From Phytoseiulus persimilis (Eukaryota; Arthropoda; Arachnida; Mesostigmata; Phytoseiidae): a DNA stretch of 64,000 bases. The translations under genes were made by a program, and so were the position numbers. The notes beneath the pieces were generated by a model. That model did no database searches. It saw nothing but the letters and a program-made list of their open reading frames with translations, and was not told where the DNA came from. The stretch covers positions 35,477,250 through 35,541,249 of the forward strand of contig CM075103.1 in the NCBI GenBank assembly GCA_037576195.1, in the 5' to 3' direction. Shown piece after piece: positions 23,301 to 35,800 of this stretch. Each line of letters opens with the position of its first letter. Positions within the stretch are counted from its first letter, which is position 1.

Positions 23301-26300
23301 CTCCTTACTCCAGTTACACAATCCTCGCGGCCGAAGAAGCCAAGAAACATGCAGAGCCGAAGGATGCCTCCGTTGCAGTGATTTCTAATATCAACCTTGA
23401 CAAGGATGAATATCGATATGGCGTCACAAAGGTAGAACGCCGGGCGAACTGGCTTCTGCGTTATTCGTTTCTGTGTTCTCTCGAGAATCGGGAGTTTGGC
23501 GCTGCTTCTGCATAACCACTCACAGTACGATTGCCAATCAATCGATACACTGTTCGAGTGTCGGAGGGCGCGTCTCGATGCTTTCTGCTCGTTTCGTTGA
23601 TTGTTTCATGAAGAACATATATCCATGTTCGTAACCGGAGGGCAGATCGCCTTTCGTCACGAGTTGAATGTCAAAACTGCGGCAGGCTTGACATCGGGTC
23701 GAGTCGGCAATGTTCCGTGTCGACGGCTGGTGGTCGTCACGAATAAGGAGCTGTGTTTCCCACCCGTAGGTGTTCTTCCGTGCCGGTGTCTTGGGTCGTC
23801 TCGAAGAAATGCGTGACGAGCGCCTTGCCAAGATCATGACCATGATCCAGTCCGCTTGCCGTTGGTATCTCTGCAAGAAACATTTCGAGAAGCTCAAGGA
23901 ACAGCGGTACGGATGTTTCATTTGAAAGATCTCGAATTCAGTGACGCTTCCGAGAGAACTCGATCCCGAATTTAATCCCCCCAACCTTCATCCACAGCGT
24001 TGCCCTGAAAGTTCTTCAGAGAAATCTCCGCCAGTTCGCTCAGATGCGCAACTGGGCGTGGTGGAAGCTGTTCATCAAGGTGAAACCCCTCCTCAACATG
24101 ACCAAAGCAGAAGACGAGTTGAAGGCTCTGGAGGACAAGCTGAAAGAAGAGCAAGAGAAATTCGCCAAGGAGGAGAAGCTCCGCAAGGAGCTTGAAGATC
24201 AGAACACAAAGCTGCTCCAAGAGAAGAACGATCTCTACATGCAGCTCGAGACGACCAAGGGTGGTGCCGGCGAAATCGAGCAGCAGCTCAGTAAAATCAG
24301 CTCCCAGAAGAAGGAGCTGGAGAGGCAAATCAAGGACATGGAGGATCGTCTCTCTCAAGAAGAAGGAACGGCGCAAAAGTTGAATCAGAACAAGAAGAAG
24401 CTCGAGGGTGAAGTCAGCGCACACAAGAAAGAAATCGAAGAGCTCGGCATGAACTTACAGAAAGCCGAACAGGACAAACAAACGAAGGACCACCAAATCC
24501 GCTCGCTGAACGATGAGATCAAGCGTCAGGAAGAGATGGTTGCGAAGCTCAACAAGGAGAAGAAAGCTCTGCAAGAAACGGGAGGAAAGACCTCCGAGGA
24601 TCTCGCCGCAGCGGAGGACAAAGTGAATCATCTCAACAAGGTGAAAACTAAACTCGAGCAGACCGTTGACGAGCTCGAGGATTCCCTCGAACGCGAGAAG
24701 AAGAGTCGCGCTGACCTCGAGAAGGCCAAGAGGAAAGTTGAAGGCGATCTGAAGCTCGCCCAAGAGGCCATCGGGGATCTCGAGAGAGCCAAGAAGGACC
24801 TCGAAGCCGCCGTCCAACGGAAGGACAAGGAGATGGCTGCCATCCAGACCAAGCTCGAGGAGGAGCAGTCACTCGTCGCCAAGCTCCAGAAGCAGATCAA
24901 AGAACTGCAACAACGAGTCACCGACCTCGAGGACGAGCTCGAAGCAGAGCGACAGGCCCGTCAACGGGCGGAACGTGCGCGTCAGGAGCTCTCACGCGAG
25001 ATCGAACAGCTGTCCGAGCGTCTTGAAGAGTCCGGCGGAGCGACATCCGCTCAAGTCGAGATGAACAAGCGCCGAGAAGCTGAGATGGCCAAGATGCGTC
25101 AAGAACTCGATGAGTCCAAGAGCCAAAGCGAGCAGATGATGAACGCCCTCCGAGCGAAGAACAACCAGGTCGTCCAAGAGATGACTGAAGCCATTGACAA
25201 CCTGACCAAGGCCAAATCAAAGTGAGCCACGAGCAGTCCGCGATGAGTCAAAGCTTTTCCTCGAGATAGTCGGTAACAATCCAACTCAAAACCATCCGAA
25301 TTCCAGGGCCGAAAAGGATGCCATGAGCTTCAAGGGTCAGGTCAACGATCTGCAGAGCAGCCTCGATCACGTCTCTCACCAGCAGGTCCGTTGAAATTAG
25401 CACTATGAACGACAGTTTTTGCTCAGACTCTGAAGGAAGCCCCTGCTCGCCGCCGACCGGCTGTTTTTAGGTCCCAATTGAATCACAAACAAAAAGTGCG
25501 ACAAGTAAACGTTTCTCGGAATGCTGCTCACAGAGCTCAGCTCACCAGAGGGCTCCCTGAACTTCCGTCAGGTCACAATATGCGGCAACGCACACTCGCT
25601 GAAATGCGTACAATCTGTCGTCTCCAGCTTTTGGGGACTGTCAAATCAAACCATGCAACGATTCGAGGTTACCTAGATTATTTTGTCTTATTTGGCGAAA
25701 ACTCCAGACGCATGATCCTCGCCGCTCATTCCAAAACATCCACACGCACCATGTTTACACTTCATCGCTGAAACGACTGCTGCGTTTTCTGAGAAAAACT
25801 GTGCTTTTCAGTCGAACTCTGAGCGTCAAGCGAAAATGCTCGAGCAACAAGTTCACGACCTTCAGTTCCGTCTCGACGAAGCCAATCGCAGCCTGAATGA
25901 TTTCGACTCGCAGAAGAAGAAGTTGAACATCGAGAACTCCGAGCTCCAGCGTCAACTCGAGGAGGCAGAGAGCCAAATCAACGCTCTGAACAAGCAGAAG
26001 GTCACTCTCGCCAACCAGGCCGAAGAAGCCAAACGTTCTGCCGATGAAGAGGCGAAGGAACGGAATACGATCATGGGTAAATACCGCAACGTGGAACGAG
26101 ATCTCCAAGTTCTCCGCGATGCCGTCGATGAAGCAGAAGAAGCGAAGGCCGACCTTCAGCGCCAGCTGTCCAAAGCCAGTGCTGACGCGCAGCTATGGCG
26201 CGGGAAATACGAGTCTGAAGGACTTCTGCGTCTCGAGGAGCTCGAGGAGGGCAAGAGGAAACTTCAGGCCAAGTTGACCCACGCCGAGGAGACCATCGAG

Positions 26301-28007
26301 TCGCTGAACTCGAAAGTCGCCAATTTGGAGAAATCCAAGAGTCATCTGCAGGGAGAGGTCGACGACATGCAAGCCGAGGTCGACCGCGCTCAGCAACTCG
26401 CCCAGCAGCTCGACAAGAAACAGAAGTCGTTCGACCGCGTCATCGCCGAGTGGAAGACCAAAACCGATGGCTTGGCGTCTGAACTCGAGGAGTCCAAGCG
26501 GGAAGCTAGGAACTTCTCCACAGAGGTGTTCAAGCTCAGAGCGCAAGCCGACGAGGCGAACGAGCACTGCGAGTCCTTGAAAAAGGAGAACAAGAACCTC
26601 CAGGACGAACTGAAGGAGGTCATTGATCAACTGGGCGAAGGGGGCCGATCTTCCCATGAAGTCGAGAAGAACCGAAAGCGGCTCGAAATCGAGAAAGAAG
26701 AACTCCAACACGCTCTTGAGGAGGCTGAAGCCGCCCTCGAACAGGAAGAGAACAAAGTTCTGCGTGCTCAGCTCGAGCTCAGTCAAGTACGCCAAGAAAT
26801 CGAGCGCCGAATCCACGAGAAGGAAGAGGAGTTCGAGAACACTCGCAAGAACCATCAGCGAGCGATCGACTCCATCCAGGCTTCTCTCGAGGCCGAGTCC
26901 AAAGCCAAGGCCGAAGCTCAGCGTGTGAAGAAGAAGCTCGAGTCCGATATCAACGAGCTCGAAATCGCTCTGGACGGCGCGAACCGCTCCAAGGTAGAAG
27001 CTGAAAAGAACGCTAAGAAATATCAGCAGCAGATTCGTGAGATTCAGAATCAGCTCGAGGACGAGCAGAAAGCACATAGTGACACTCGCGACAAGTACGT
27101 CGATGCGGAGCGCAGAGCCAATCAGCTGCACGGAACCGTGGAGGAGGCTAAAACACTGGTTGAAAACGCTGACCGCGCCCGTCGGGCTGCAGAAAATGAA
27201 CTCTACGAACTCAAGGAGGCCTGCGGTGACCTCAGCGGGAACGCATCTTCTCTGCTGATCGCGAAGAAGAAACTTGAGGGAGAGATGGGAGCTCTTCAGG
27301 TTCGTGCGCGGCGCGTTGTAATGCATTTCGTACTTGAGCGGTTCATAAGTTGTCGCTGGTAGGTTCCGCTTTCAACACACACACACACACACACACGCAC
27401 TGATCTCTGAATGTGATTCTCGTTGCAGAACGACCTCGATGAAATGATCAACGAGTGCAAAGCCTCCGAGGAGCGGGCCAAGAAGGCCATGGTTGACGCC
27501 GCGAGACTCGCCGATGAGCTTCGAGCGCACGCTGAAGTTGCGGCCAACGCCGAAAAATCCAAGAGGACTATGGAAGCTCAGATGAAAGAAATGCAGGCTC
27601 GTCTCGAAGAGGCGGAGAAAGACTCCATCAAGGGCGGTAAGAAGTACATCACCAAGCTCGAAGGCAAATGCAAAGATCTCGAGCATGAGCTCGAAAACGA
27701 AATCCGCAAGGGAGCTGAGCATGCCAGGAGCTCGAAGAAAGCAGAGCGGAAAATCAAGGAACTGCAATTCCAAGCTGAGGAGGAGAAAAAGAACTTCGAC
27801 CGCATGCACGAACTCGTGGACCAGCTGCAGAATAAACTGGCCACGTACAGGAAGCAGTTGGAGGACTCCGAAGAGATAGCTTCGATGAACCTCACCAAAT
27901 TCAAGAAGGCTCAACAGGAGCTCGAAGATGCTGACGAGAAAGTGCGCAGCGCCGAACAACAGGTCCAAAAACTGCGCGCCAAGATTCGTACCGGAACTCC
28001 AGTGTGA
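20367..28007 (+). CDS. Mhc: Muscle myosin heavy chain, paralogue A (complete)
   Basis: This is the motor and rod of sarcomeric thick filaments, hydrolysing ATP to pull on actin. Exons: 20367-20696, 20781-20937, 21211-21238, 21337-22777, 22873-23078, then 23154-23277 or 23314-23431, 23770-23906, 23998-25221, 25307-25385, 25812-27299, 27429-28007. The total is 5,793 nt, or 1,930 residues (1,928 with the other converter exon), the normal length for muscle Mhc. An SH3-like domain lies near residues 30-80. The P-loop GESGAGKT is at about 173-180, with an intron just before it. Switch [11 protein letters not shown] is near 232, switch II DIAGFE near 455, a Gly/Lys-rich loop 2 near 625-645, and the SH-helix [13 protein letters not shown] near 695. 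The converter (about 722-762) is followed by two IQ motifs for the light chains, then a heptad coiled coil to the end. The rod ends RTGTPV. All splice sites are GT-AG and in phase. I see no canonical AATAAA just downstream. Confidence 0.97.
21211..21238 (+). other. 28-nt microexon of Mhc-A
   Basis: Only 28 nt (encoding the [10 protein letters not shown] part just before the P-loop) lie between acceptor TTTCCAG and donor GTGAGT. The preceding intron (20,938-21,210) has no counterpart in gene B, where 33,255-33,439 covers both pieces as one 185-nt exon (157 + 28). The exon is required for frame and for the ATP-binding site. Confidence 0.92.
23154..23431 (+). other. Mutually exclusive converter exons, Mhc-A
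   Basis: Exon 1 is 23154-23277 (124 nt, [13 protein letters not shown]...) and exon 2 is 23314-23431 (118 nt, [12 protein letters not shown]...). Both complete the arginine codon begun by the previous exon, both end in phase 0 before the shared VFFRAGV exon, and both end DKDEYR-G-TK. They correspond to the alternative converter exon (exon 11 series) of Drosophila Mhc, which tunes contraction speed and power. Only 36 nt (23278-23313) separate them, too short for a functional intron. Including both, or neither, would also break the frame (each is 1 mod 3). Confidence 0.93.
27375..27396. repeat. (AC)11 microsatellite in the last intron of Mhc-A
   Basis: An uninterrupted AC dinucleotide run lies in the intron between 27,300 and 27,428. 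It is copied in the right arm at about 52,917-52,938. Confidence 0.95.
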
Positions 28008-31000
28008 ATGACTGGGATTCGTGACAACAGCGCATGAAATGGGACAGCTGGTCCGGAGTGGCGGATGACCATCTTGCCGAAGACATATACAATCCATCCA
28101 TTATATCCATATTAATCTCAATCGATAAGGCGGGATAACAAAAACAATATGAAAACTCGCGCCACAGAAACTTGCTAACTGCGGAAGGAAAACGTGGAAA
28201 TGTACTGCTACGCAACACATTACTAAAACATGTCGTTCATCGTCAACATTTGCTACGCAGTGCCTCTTCATTGAAGTCTCTCCCCAGTGTGATGTGGTAT
28301 ACGTAGAGGATGAGCGGAGCCTCCTCGTTACCCAACGGATTCACTGCCGTTGGGGTAGACGCTCAGATATTCAGATGGCGGCATCGCGAGATATGAGTCG
28401 GGTTCTGCTTATCCTCCTTTGCCTTCGTCGACTGTCAAGTGCGCTCGATCCAACCCATCTGATTCATGAAGCCGAATATAGACTTCCCGAACGAGATGAC
28501 CTTCTCAATGTCCCGGCCCATGTCCATAGATCAGATAACAAAATACGTGGAGAACAGAGTTCTGGTTCTTTGTTTTGGTGATGCATATTGAGCTGACACG
28601 ACAGGACGCGCAAACAGTCTACAGCTAATCACTGAGAACAAGCACGGAATCGGTCCTCGGAAGGAGGAATTCCAGGAATGCTGTCGCTTCAAGATTTGGA
28701 GGAACTTATAGAACGATGCCGTGACGTGGAGAGTATGATGACTGGCTGCCAGTCAAACCAAGCGGCCGATAGACCGACTGGTGCGCCGACAGAGAGTCAG
28801 TCACTCAGCCTGGCCGTCAGTCGGCCAAGCAGTGCCGCGAGTGCGCACAACAAACTAGGAAGAAGGTTGTAAGAGACCTTTAACGAAAGAGCTCACGTTT
28901 AGAGACCTGTAGCAAGCGCAGCAGGTCTCCTCTCTCTATAAGGGAATGCTATCTCTGCGGCGGCGGCGGCGGCGACTGGTGAGGCCGTGTTCAGCGCACC
29001 GACAGAGCGAGCGGCAGCCACCGTTGAGCTTTGGTAGAGAACGGGTACATGCCAGAATCAGTTCCGACATTCATCAGGGGGGAATGGTGTAGTTCGTTGG
29101 AAGGGACAAGATTCGATCCTCTCTCTCTCTCTCTCATCTCGAATCTTGGCTACGGCGAACCGGTGCAGCTACATCCAGCACTAGCGAAATGGAACGTGCG
29201 CGGGAACACAAGCTCTTGTTTCGGTTCAATGCACGACAGAAAAAGCTTCGCAAGAATATCTATGCCCTATTGTTGTTGCCTGGTCGCAGTTCGATCACAT
29301 TTCACAGCGTCTCCTTCAATCCTTTGAGATACCATTCCATCTTCGAAAAAGCCAACGTCGATTGAGACCACGGTTCCAAGCAATGGGTCTGGTTCGAGAG
29401 AACGATTGCTCCGAGGCGCATGCAGCTCAAGAACAGGTTGCGGCGGTGAGACTCTACAACGAGACGAGACCCAACAAAGTATTTCTTCCTCTCGCAGGTC
29501 AGGGGGAAAGGTGCTGTTCCAAGACGTAGCGCTACCTGCGACAGGAACGGTCATGCTTTCTCCTTTCTCTTGCCAAGGTGGGACGCCCAGGAAGCGCTGA
29601 GCTCTCCATCGGGCCTTCTGTCGCGCACTCTGTCTGGATGTAGAAATGGTTCACTTGTTGGAAATATCCTCCCACAGCCGAATGCCATCGGCTGACACGA
29701 GGGTCGCTGGTCTTTCCTCGCTTACGCGTCGACATCCCGCCTCTGCCCGGCTAGTTGGATGGCTTTGGCCGTCTTGCTGCAGGTACCCACCTCTCGACCA
29801 AAAGCCACAATGCTTCAGACCAGTTTGATATTAGAGTGGTGCCAAGAATAGATTAGCGACCCGTCTCTGTCCGCTCTGCACGGCGCTTCGTGAGCTCGTT
29901 CACTCTGCTCGCGATCACCAGACTCGGAAGACCCGACGACCGATTCGTCATTTGTTTTCGCCCCTAGCGCAACGAGAAAAATATTGGGAGGAAAGGAAAA
30001 GTTCTGAACGAATTTACAATCGTTTAGATTTTTATCGAGCTCTTATGTTCACAAGTCGTTTGAAACATGGTCTCGTGGGAGTTGAAGGCGTCGGTCCTTG
30101 GTGGAAGATTCACGATGGGCGGAACTTTTCCAACGAGAAGCGATCGATTAGCGAGACGAAATGAGCGGGGGACTCGTGTCAATCACACATCCATCACTCA
30201 ATCAACTTGGGTCAATTGAACTCTCGCTCGGATCTGTCCCGATTCAATACAATATGCTGGCCCGGACATTATCTCAACTGGAAGATTGCCCCTCATCACA
30301 GAGTTGCATCACGAATTATCCGCCGGCGTATGGATGAAAGCATCAGCTACATCGAAGCTTCTTCGAGAGAGAAAAAACTTATCGTAGTAATTCGATGCTG
30401 CGTTGCTCCCGGTGTTGGGAGGATCATTCATTCCATCTTTCAAAACTTCAATAGCTCTGATACCTGCCCGAACGGAACCTCCCAATGCTACCAACCTCGA
30501 TTAGGAGAACAATTGACTCGGGACACGAATGACGGGGACGGATCCTCGAAGACGGGCTCTTGACAGCGGAATTCAATATTGAATGATGGTTCGCGAAATC
30601 ACGTGTTCGGGCTGCATCTCGTTTGATGCAGACATTCCCTCGAGTAAACAGGTGCGCTCCGAAAAGCCGAATGGTCCCCAACGAAATCGCCCCAATCTTC
30701 GCAACTGGAACCAGCACTCGAAAAATTGGGGACGAGTCCGCATCCTCATCGAAGATCACGCTCCATGGAATAAGAAGCGTCGTGGCCCGTTCAGGAATTC
30801 ATGAACTAACGTCAACACCCCGAGCTAGACTTTGTAGTCGCTATGTTTCCTGGTATCTGACACATGAGTCGACTCTCTTGCGTCCGATGGACACTCTCCT
30901 TGGAAGCCTCCAAGATCGGAGGATCAGCGCTTTTCGCGCAAAGGAAACTCCCGGGCTCAACGTCGTGGAAATCATGGCGTTCGAGACACATGAGCTGGGA

Positions 31001-32407
31001 AGTCCTGATCTTCACAATTGAAGCTCAATAACTCGTGGATGTGCGAGCTTCTGATGGAGAGGAATCCCGGTGCTTTTATGGAGAGGGGAGAAGTTTCGTG
31101 CCCTATTCCCGAAGCTGAGCGGTTGCCCGGTCCGGCTGCCGCTTTCCGGGTTCCGAGGGCGTCTTTCGAGCCTTCGTCCCCTCTGGCACGCTCCATTCCC
31201 AAGGATTACGTGAGCAACCGCCGTTTGAATACACTCCGTGTGCATCGATTGCTCGATTCACCGTACCGCAGCAAGAAATATTGATCGGGGGCGAGAATAC
31301 GATACGTTTGAAAGTTTGTGTTATCGCAGCTCAGTAACGAGAGCGAAGCAGGTGCAAGGTGGATGTCTGAAACAGGAAATCGTTTTCCCTCTCCCCATCT
31401 TTCCTTCGACGACGGCATTTTCCTCTGATTGATGAGACAGGTTTCAGCATTCGGCGAAGTTCGCTTCGGTAAAAGATGATCTCCAGTGAGCTAGATAAGA
31501 AACGCCTCGAGTAAGAAACTCTGCGGATGAGGCCTCCGACGACTCTTGGGTCCGACCAACCTCATTGCGAGCGGTCGGGAACACTTCGGCAGCATGAAGA
31601 CATCCAGCGAATCATTATGAGACGATCGATCGACTCTCAGGCTGTTGAACTTCTGCCGACAGGGAGTCCATCAGGCTCGCAGATCGGCGAGAGGGAGCTG
31701 ATCCGTCTTTCTCCCCGCTGCTCGAGATGGTTCGCGATTTCCATGCATGACAGCCTGAACGATGAGCCGCTGCTCTAGTCACACGGGACACGGTCGATTC
31801 CTTCGAGTGAAGACGGAGATTCACCGAGGTCAAGTGTGGAGGCATGAGGCGTCTGAATAAACCAGTCGAACAATTGAGAACCAACACAGCATCCATACCG
31901 AACCGACCCAGGAAGCTTACTCCGGGGTTATCGGGGTCCCTGCACGGCGATCAAGCCATTGAACGCAACGTCTTTATATCATGAGGTTTCTGCACGGGAA
32001 CATGGATGGCATTTTAATTGTAGCCCACGGCAGAGGGGTTTGAGGATGAGCAGGGGACGCCTCGACAGGGAGCAAACCAGATTTGTGAGCTCTGAGCATC
32101 CCGATGGAAACTCTTGTGAAGTGCCAAACAATGTGAAAGGTGTCAATACGCCTCAGAACTGACTCACGCGGACGACGCTGGCCGCCTACAACAGGCCGCG
32201 GGCCGGGCAGCAGTCCCCCGCCGCCCGCTTCGAAGATTCTTTAAGCAGACGGGGCCTTCCACCCGCACTACGCCCGCACCACAGGAAGCCCGAGCTGGCG
32301 AGATGCATCATATCTTCGGGACCTGCCACGCCGACGCACCAAAACTTAAAGAACCGTCATCAGAACCTTTCCACTTTCACTTTTCCGGACGGAGGGATCG
32401 TAGCAGG
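28008..32407. other. A-B intergenic region, 4.4 kb
   Basis: It holds the 3' flank of gene A and the 5' flank of gene B. No family-matching exon is seen. A 96-codon plus-strand frame (28,294-28,581) contains an internal ATG followed by a hydrophobic, signal-peptide-like run (RVLLILLCLRRLSSA). It could encode a small secreted peptide but is unsupported otherwise. Simple repeats are (CGG)n at about 28,957-28,974 and (CT)n at about 29,119-29,134. The hairpin GACTGG-CTG-CCAGTC lies near 28,739. Confidence 0.45.
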
Positions 32408-32747
32408 TATATAAAGGAGAAAAACCATGATTCCGCCTTAGAGTGCTTGGCTTGGCAGCGTAAGTGCGTGTTTGTTCCTTGCGTCATCTAGGAAATTATC
32501 CTTATTTGGTAAAGAGGAGTTTCCCATGTATGTCCAGGACAGTGTCAATTATTCCCGCACTCCACGAGGTGACCAGTGGTCACTGACCACTTCATCGGCT
32601 CGTGGCCCGGCAGTCAGAGCCGAAGAACGTCTTTCGAGGACACTGTGCCGGATCTCGCATCGAATTAACTAGCGAGCGCCCCGGTGGTTTGGGAAGTGCT
32701 CTCGTCTTATGCGGTTGCGTCAACTGAGGTTCGATTGCTCGTTGCAG
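32408..32747 (+). promoter_or_regulatory. TATA promoter, leader exon and intron 1 of Mhc-B
   Basis: TATATAAA is at 32,408-32,415. A short leader exon would start near 32,438 and end before the donor GTAAGT at 32,460. The acceptor TTGCAG ends at 32,747, and the coding ATG follows at 32,831. Inside intron 1, CCTTATTTGG (32,500-32,509) fits the CArG box bound by SRF/MADS-family factors of muscle genes. I did not find such a box in the equivalent part of gene A. Confidence 0.72.
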
Positions 32748-32830
32748 GCGGGCCACTGGCTCTCAGATAAGTTTCCATAGAAGCAAAAGTTCCAGCATTC
32801 TGAGTGAAGACAGAGAACGGAGAGAGCAAA

Positions 32831-35800
32831 ATGGCTACCACCGACCCGGATCCCACTGAGTTCCTCTACATTTCTGCGGAAATGAAGCGGAAAGATGCAA
32901 CGAAACCCTACGACGGTAAGAAGATGACCTGGGTCCCCGACGAGAAAGAGGGATTCGTCATCGGTAATATCGACTCCATGGAGGGGGACAAGGTGGTCGT
33001 GGACACGCCTGGAGGCAAGAAGACCTTCAAGAAAGATCAACTGCAGCAAGTCAATCCTCCGAAGTACGAAAAATGCGAGGATATGTCAAATCTCACCTAC
33101 TTGAATGATGCTTCCGTGCTCCACAACCTGAGAGAGCGCTATTATGCCAACCTGATTTACGTGAGTTTGAGACGCCCATTGAGTTCCGCATTTCAACGCT
33201 GTTCCCAATGTTCAGCCGATGTCTTTGGATTGAACATCTCGTTCATCATTCTAGACTTACTCTGGTCTGTTCTGCGTCGCCATCAATCCTTACAAGAGGT
33301 TCCCGATCTACACTCCTCGCGTAGTGATGGTCTACAAAGGCAAGCGGAGAACCGAAGTTCCGCCCCACGTTTTCGCCATTTCTGATGGTGCCTACATGCA
33401 CATGCTCACGGACAACGAGGACCAATCCATGCTGATCACGTGAGTACCGCCCTCGTCGTGCAGCCAATACGAACGCGTCACTCTCCATCGAGGGTTCTAA
33501 TGAGACTCTCTGAATTCCCATCGCAGCGGCGAGTCGGGAGCCGGGAAAACTGAGAACACGAAGAAAGTTATCTCGTACTTCGCCAACGTCGGCAAGAGCG
33601 AGAAGAAAGAAGTCGACCCCAACAAGCCCTCGCTCGAAGACCAAATCGTGCAAACCAACCCCGTACTGGAAGCATTCGGCAACGCCAAGACTGTCCGTAA
33701 TGACAACTCATCTCGATTCGGGAAGTTCATACGCATCCATTTCGGGCCGTCTGGAAAACTCGCCGGAGCTGACATCGAAACGTACCTGCTCGAGAAAGCT
33801 CGCGTCATCTCTCAGCAACCTCTGGAGCGTTCTTACCATATTTTCTACCAGCTGATGTCCGGGAAGATTTCTGACATGAAGAAGAAACTTCTGCTTTCCA
33901 ACGACATCCACGATTATTACTACGTATCTCAGGGCAAAACCGAGATTCCGGGAGTTAATGATGCGGAAGAAATGGGACTCACCGATGAAGCGTTCGACAT
34001 CCTGGGCTTCTCTCCCGAGGAAAAAGATGGTGTCTACCGCATCACAGCTGCGGTCATGCACTTCGGAACCATGAAATTCAAACAGAGACCGCGCGAGGAG
34101 CAGGCTGAGAGCGATGGCACCGATGAAGGCGAGAATGTTGCCAAGCTGCTCGGTCTCGACACGAACGAGTTGATAAAGAACCTGACGAAGCCCAGGATCA
34201 AGGTGGGAACCGAGATGGTGACTAAGGGTCAAAACCAGGTCCAGGTTATCTCCGCCATTGGAGCCCTGTCCAAAGCCATGTTCGATCGGACGTTCAAGTT
34301 CCTGGTCAACAAATGTAACGAGACTCTGGACACGAAGCAAGCCCGCAAGAAGTTCATCGGTGTACTCGATATCGCCGGATTCGAGATTTTCGACTACAAC
34401 GGATTCGAGCAGCTCTGTATCAATTTCACCAACGAGAAATTGCAGCAGTTCTTCAATCATCACATGTTTGTGCTGGAGCAGGAAGAGTACAAGAGGGAAG
34501 GCATCGACTGGGTTTTCATCGATTTCGGTCTCGATCTGCAGGCCTGCATCGAGCTCATCGAGAAACCCATGGGAATCATGTCCATCCTCGAGGAAGAATC
34601 CATGTTCCCCAAAGCAACTGATAAAACGTTCGAGGAAAAACTGAACAGCACCCATCTCGGCAAATCGGCTCCCTTCCAGAAGCCGAAGCCCCCGAAGAAC
34701 AAGGATGTCGGACCAGCTCACTTCGCCATTGCCCATTATGCCGGCACTGTGTCATATTCCATCACCGGCTGGCTCGAGAAGAACAAAGACCCGCTGAACG
34801 ACTGCGTCGTCGACCAATTCAAGAAAGGAACTCTTCCGCTCCTGCAAACCATCTTCGAGGACCATCCCGGTCTCGGAGGAGACGCGAAAGCCGAAGGCGG
34901 CGGCAAGGGCGGACGCAAGAAAGGTTCTGGATTCCAGACGGTGTCGGGATTATACAGGGTATGTGACGCTCCCGAGTCTTGCGTTGAGCTCACTTGGAAG
35001 GTGCTACTTGAGTAGATGTTTTCTGTCGGAGTCGAGTTCGGCGATGATCTAAACGCTAAAAACTCACAGGAGCAACTCGGCAAGCTGATGCACACACTCC
35101 ACTCGACTCATCCTCACTTCGTTCGTTGCATCATCCCCAACGAGTTCAAGCAGCCTCGAGTTATCGATGCCCATCTCGTGATGCATCAACTAACCTGCAA
35201 CGGTGTGCTCGAGGGCATTCGTATCTGCCGGAAAGGATTCCCGAACCGGATGGTCTACCCCGATTTCCGACAGCGGTGAGAGACGTCTGGAAAATGTTCA
35301 ACCAAGGATCTCGTCGTCCGCATTGTTATCCTAATGACTCGATTACTCGAATCCTAGTTATCGTATTCTCGCACCAGACGCGTACCCTCCCAACTTTTCC
35401 GGTGACGCTCGGGACGGGGTGATTCGTTTGATCGAGAGTACCAGTCTCGATAAGGATGAATACCGAGTCGGAACCACTAAGGTACGAGACGTATTGAGTC
35501 GACATTCTCTCATTTCTTCCTTTGGATCCCTCCAGTTATACAATTCTTGCGGCCGAGGAAGCCAAGAAGCACTCCGAGGCCAAGGATTCTTCCATAGCCG
35601 TTATCTCTAACATCGGCCTTGACAAAGACGAGTACCGATTCGGTAGCACAAAGGTAGACCTTTTTGAACTGCCAAAAACCTTCTTTTCCCTTCTTTTGAC
35701 TTTTCTTCCGAAATCTTGTGTCACGACTGTGATCTCTTCGTTCATCTTGTGACTTTGATTGCGTCCGAGTGTTCCCCTTTTTTCTCATTGCTTTGTACTT

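Noticed and set aside
23432-23769. A third converter exon in Mhc-A
   Set aside because: No acceptor followed by a TAC-ATI-LeuAla-like start is present, and the candidate after CACAG near 23,525 does not continue the frame.
25386-25811. A hidden second hinge exon in the Mhc-A intron
   Set aside because: No segment of 79 nt with correct acceptor, phase and an EK(D/E)-like start was found; the best candidate beginning at an AG near 25,425 has an immediate stop.
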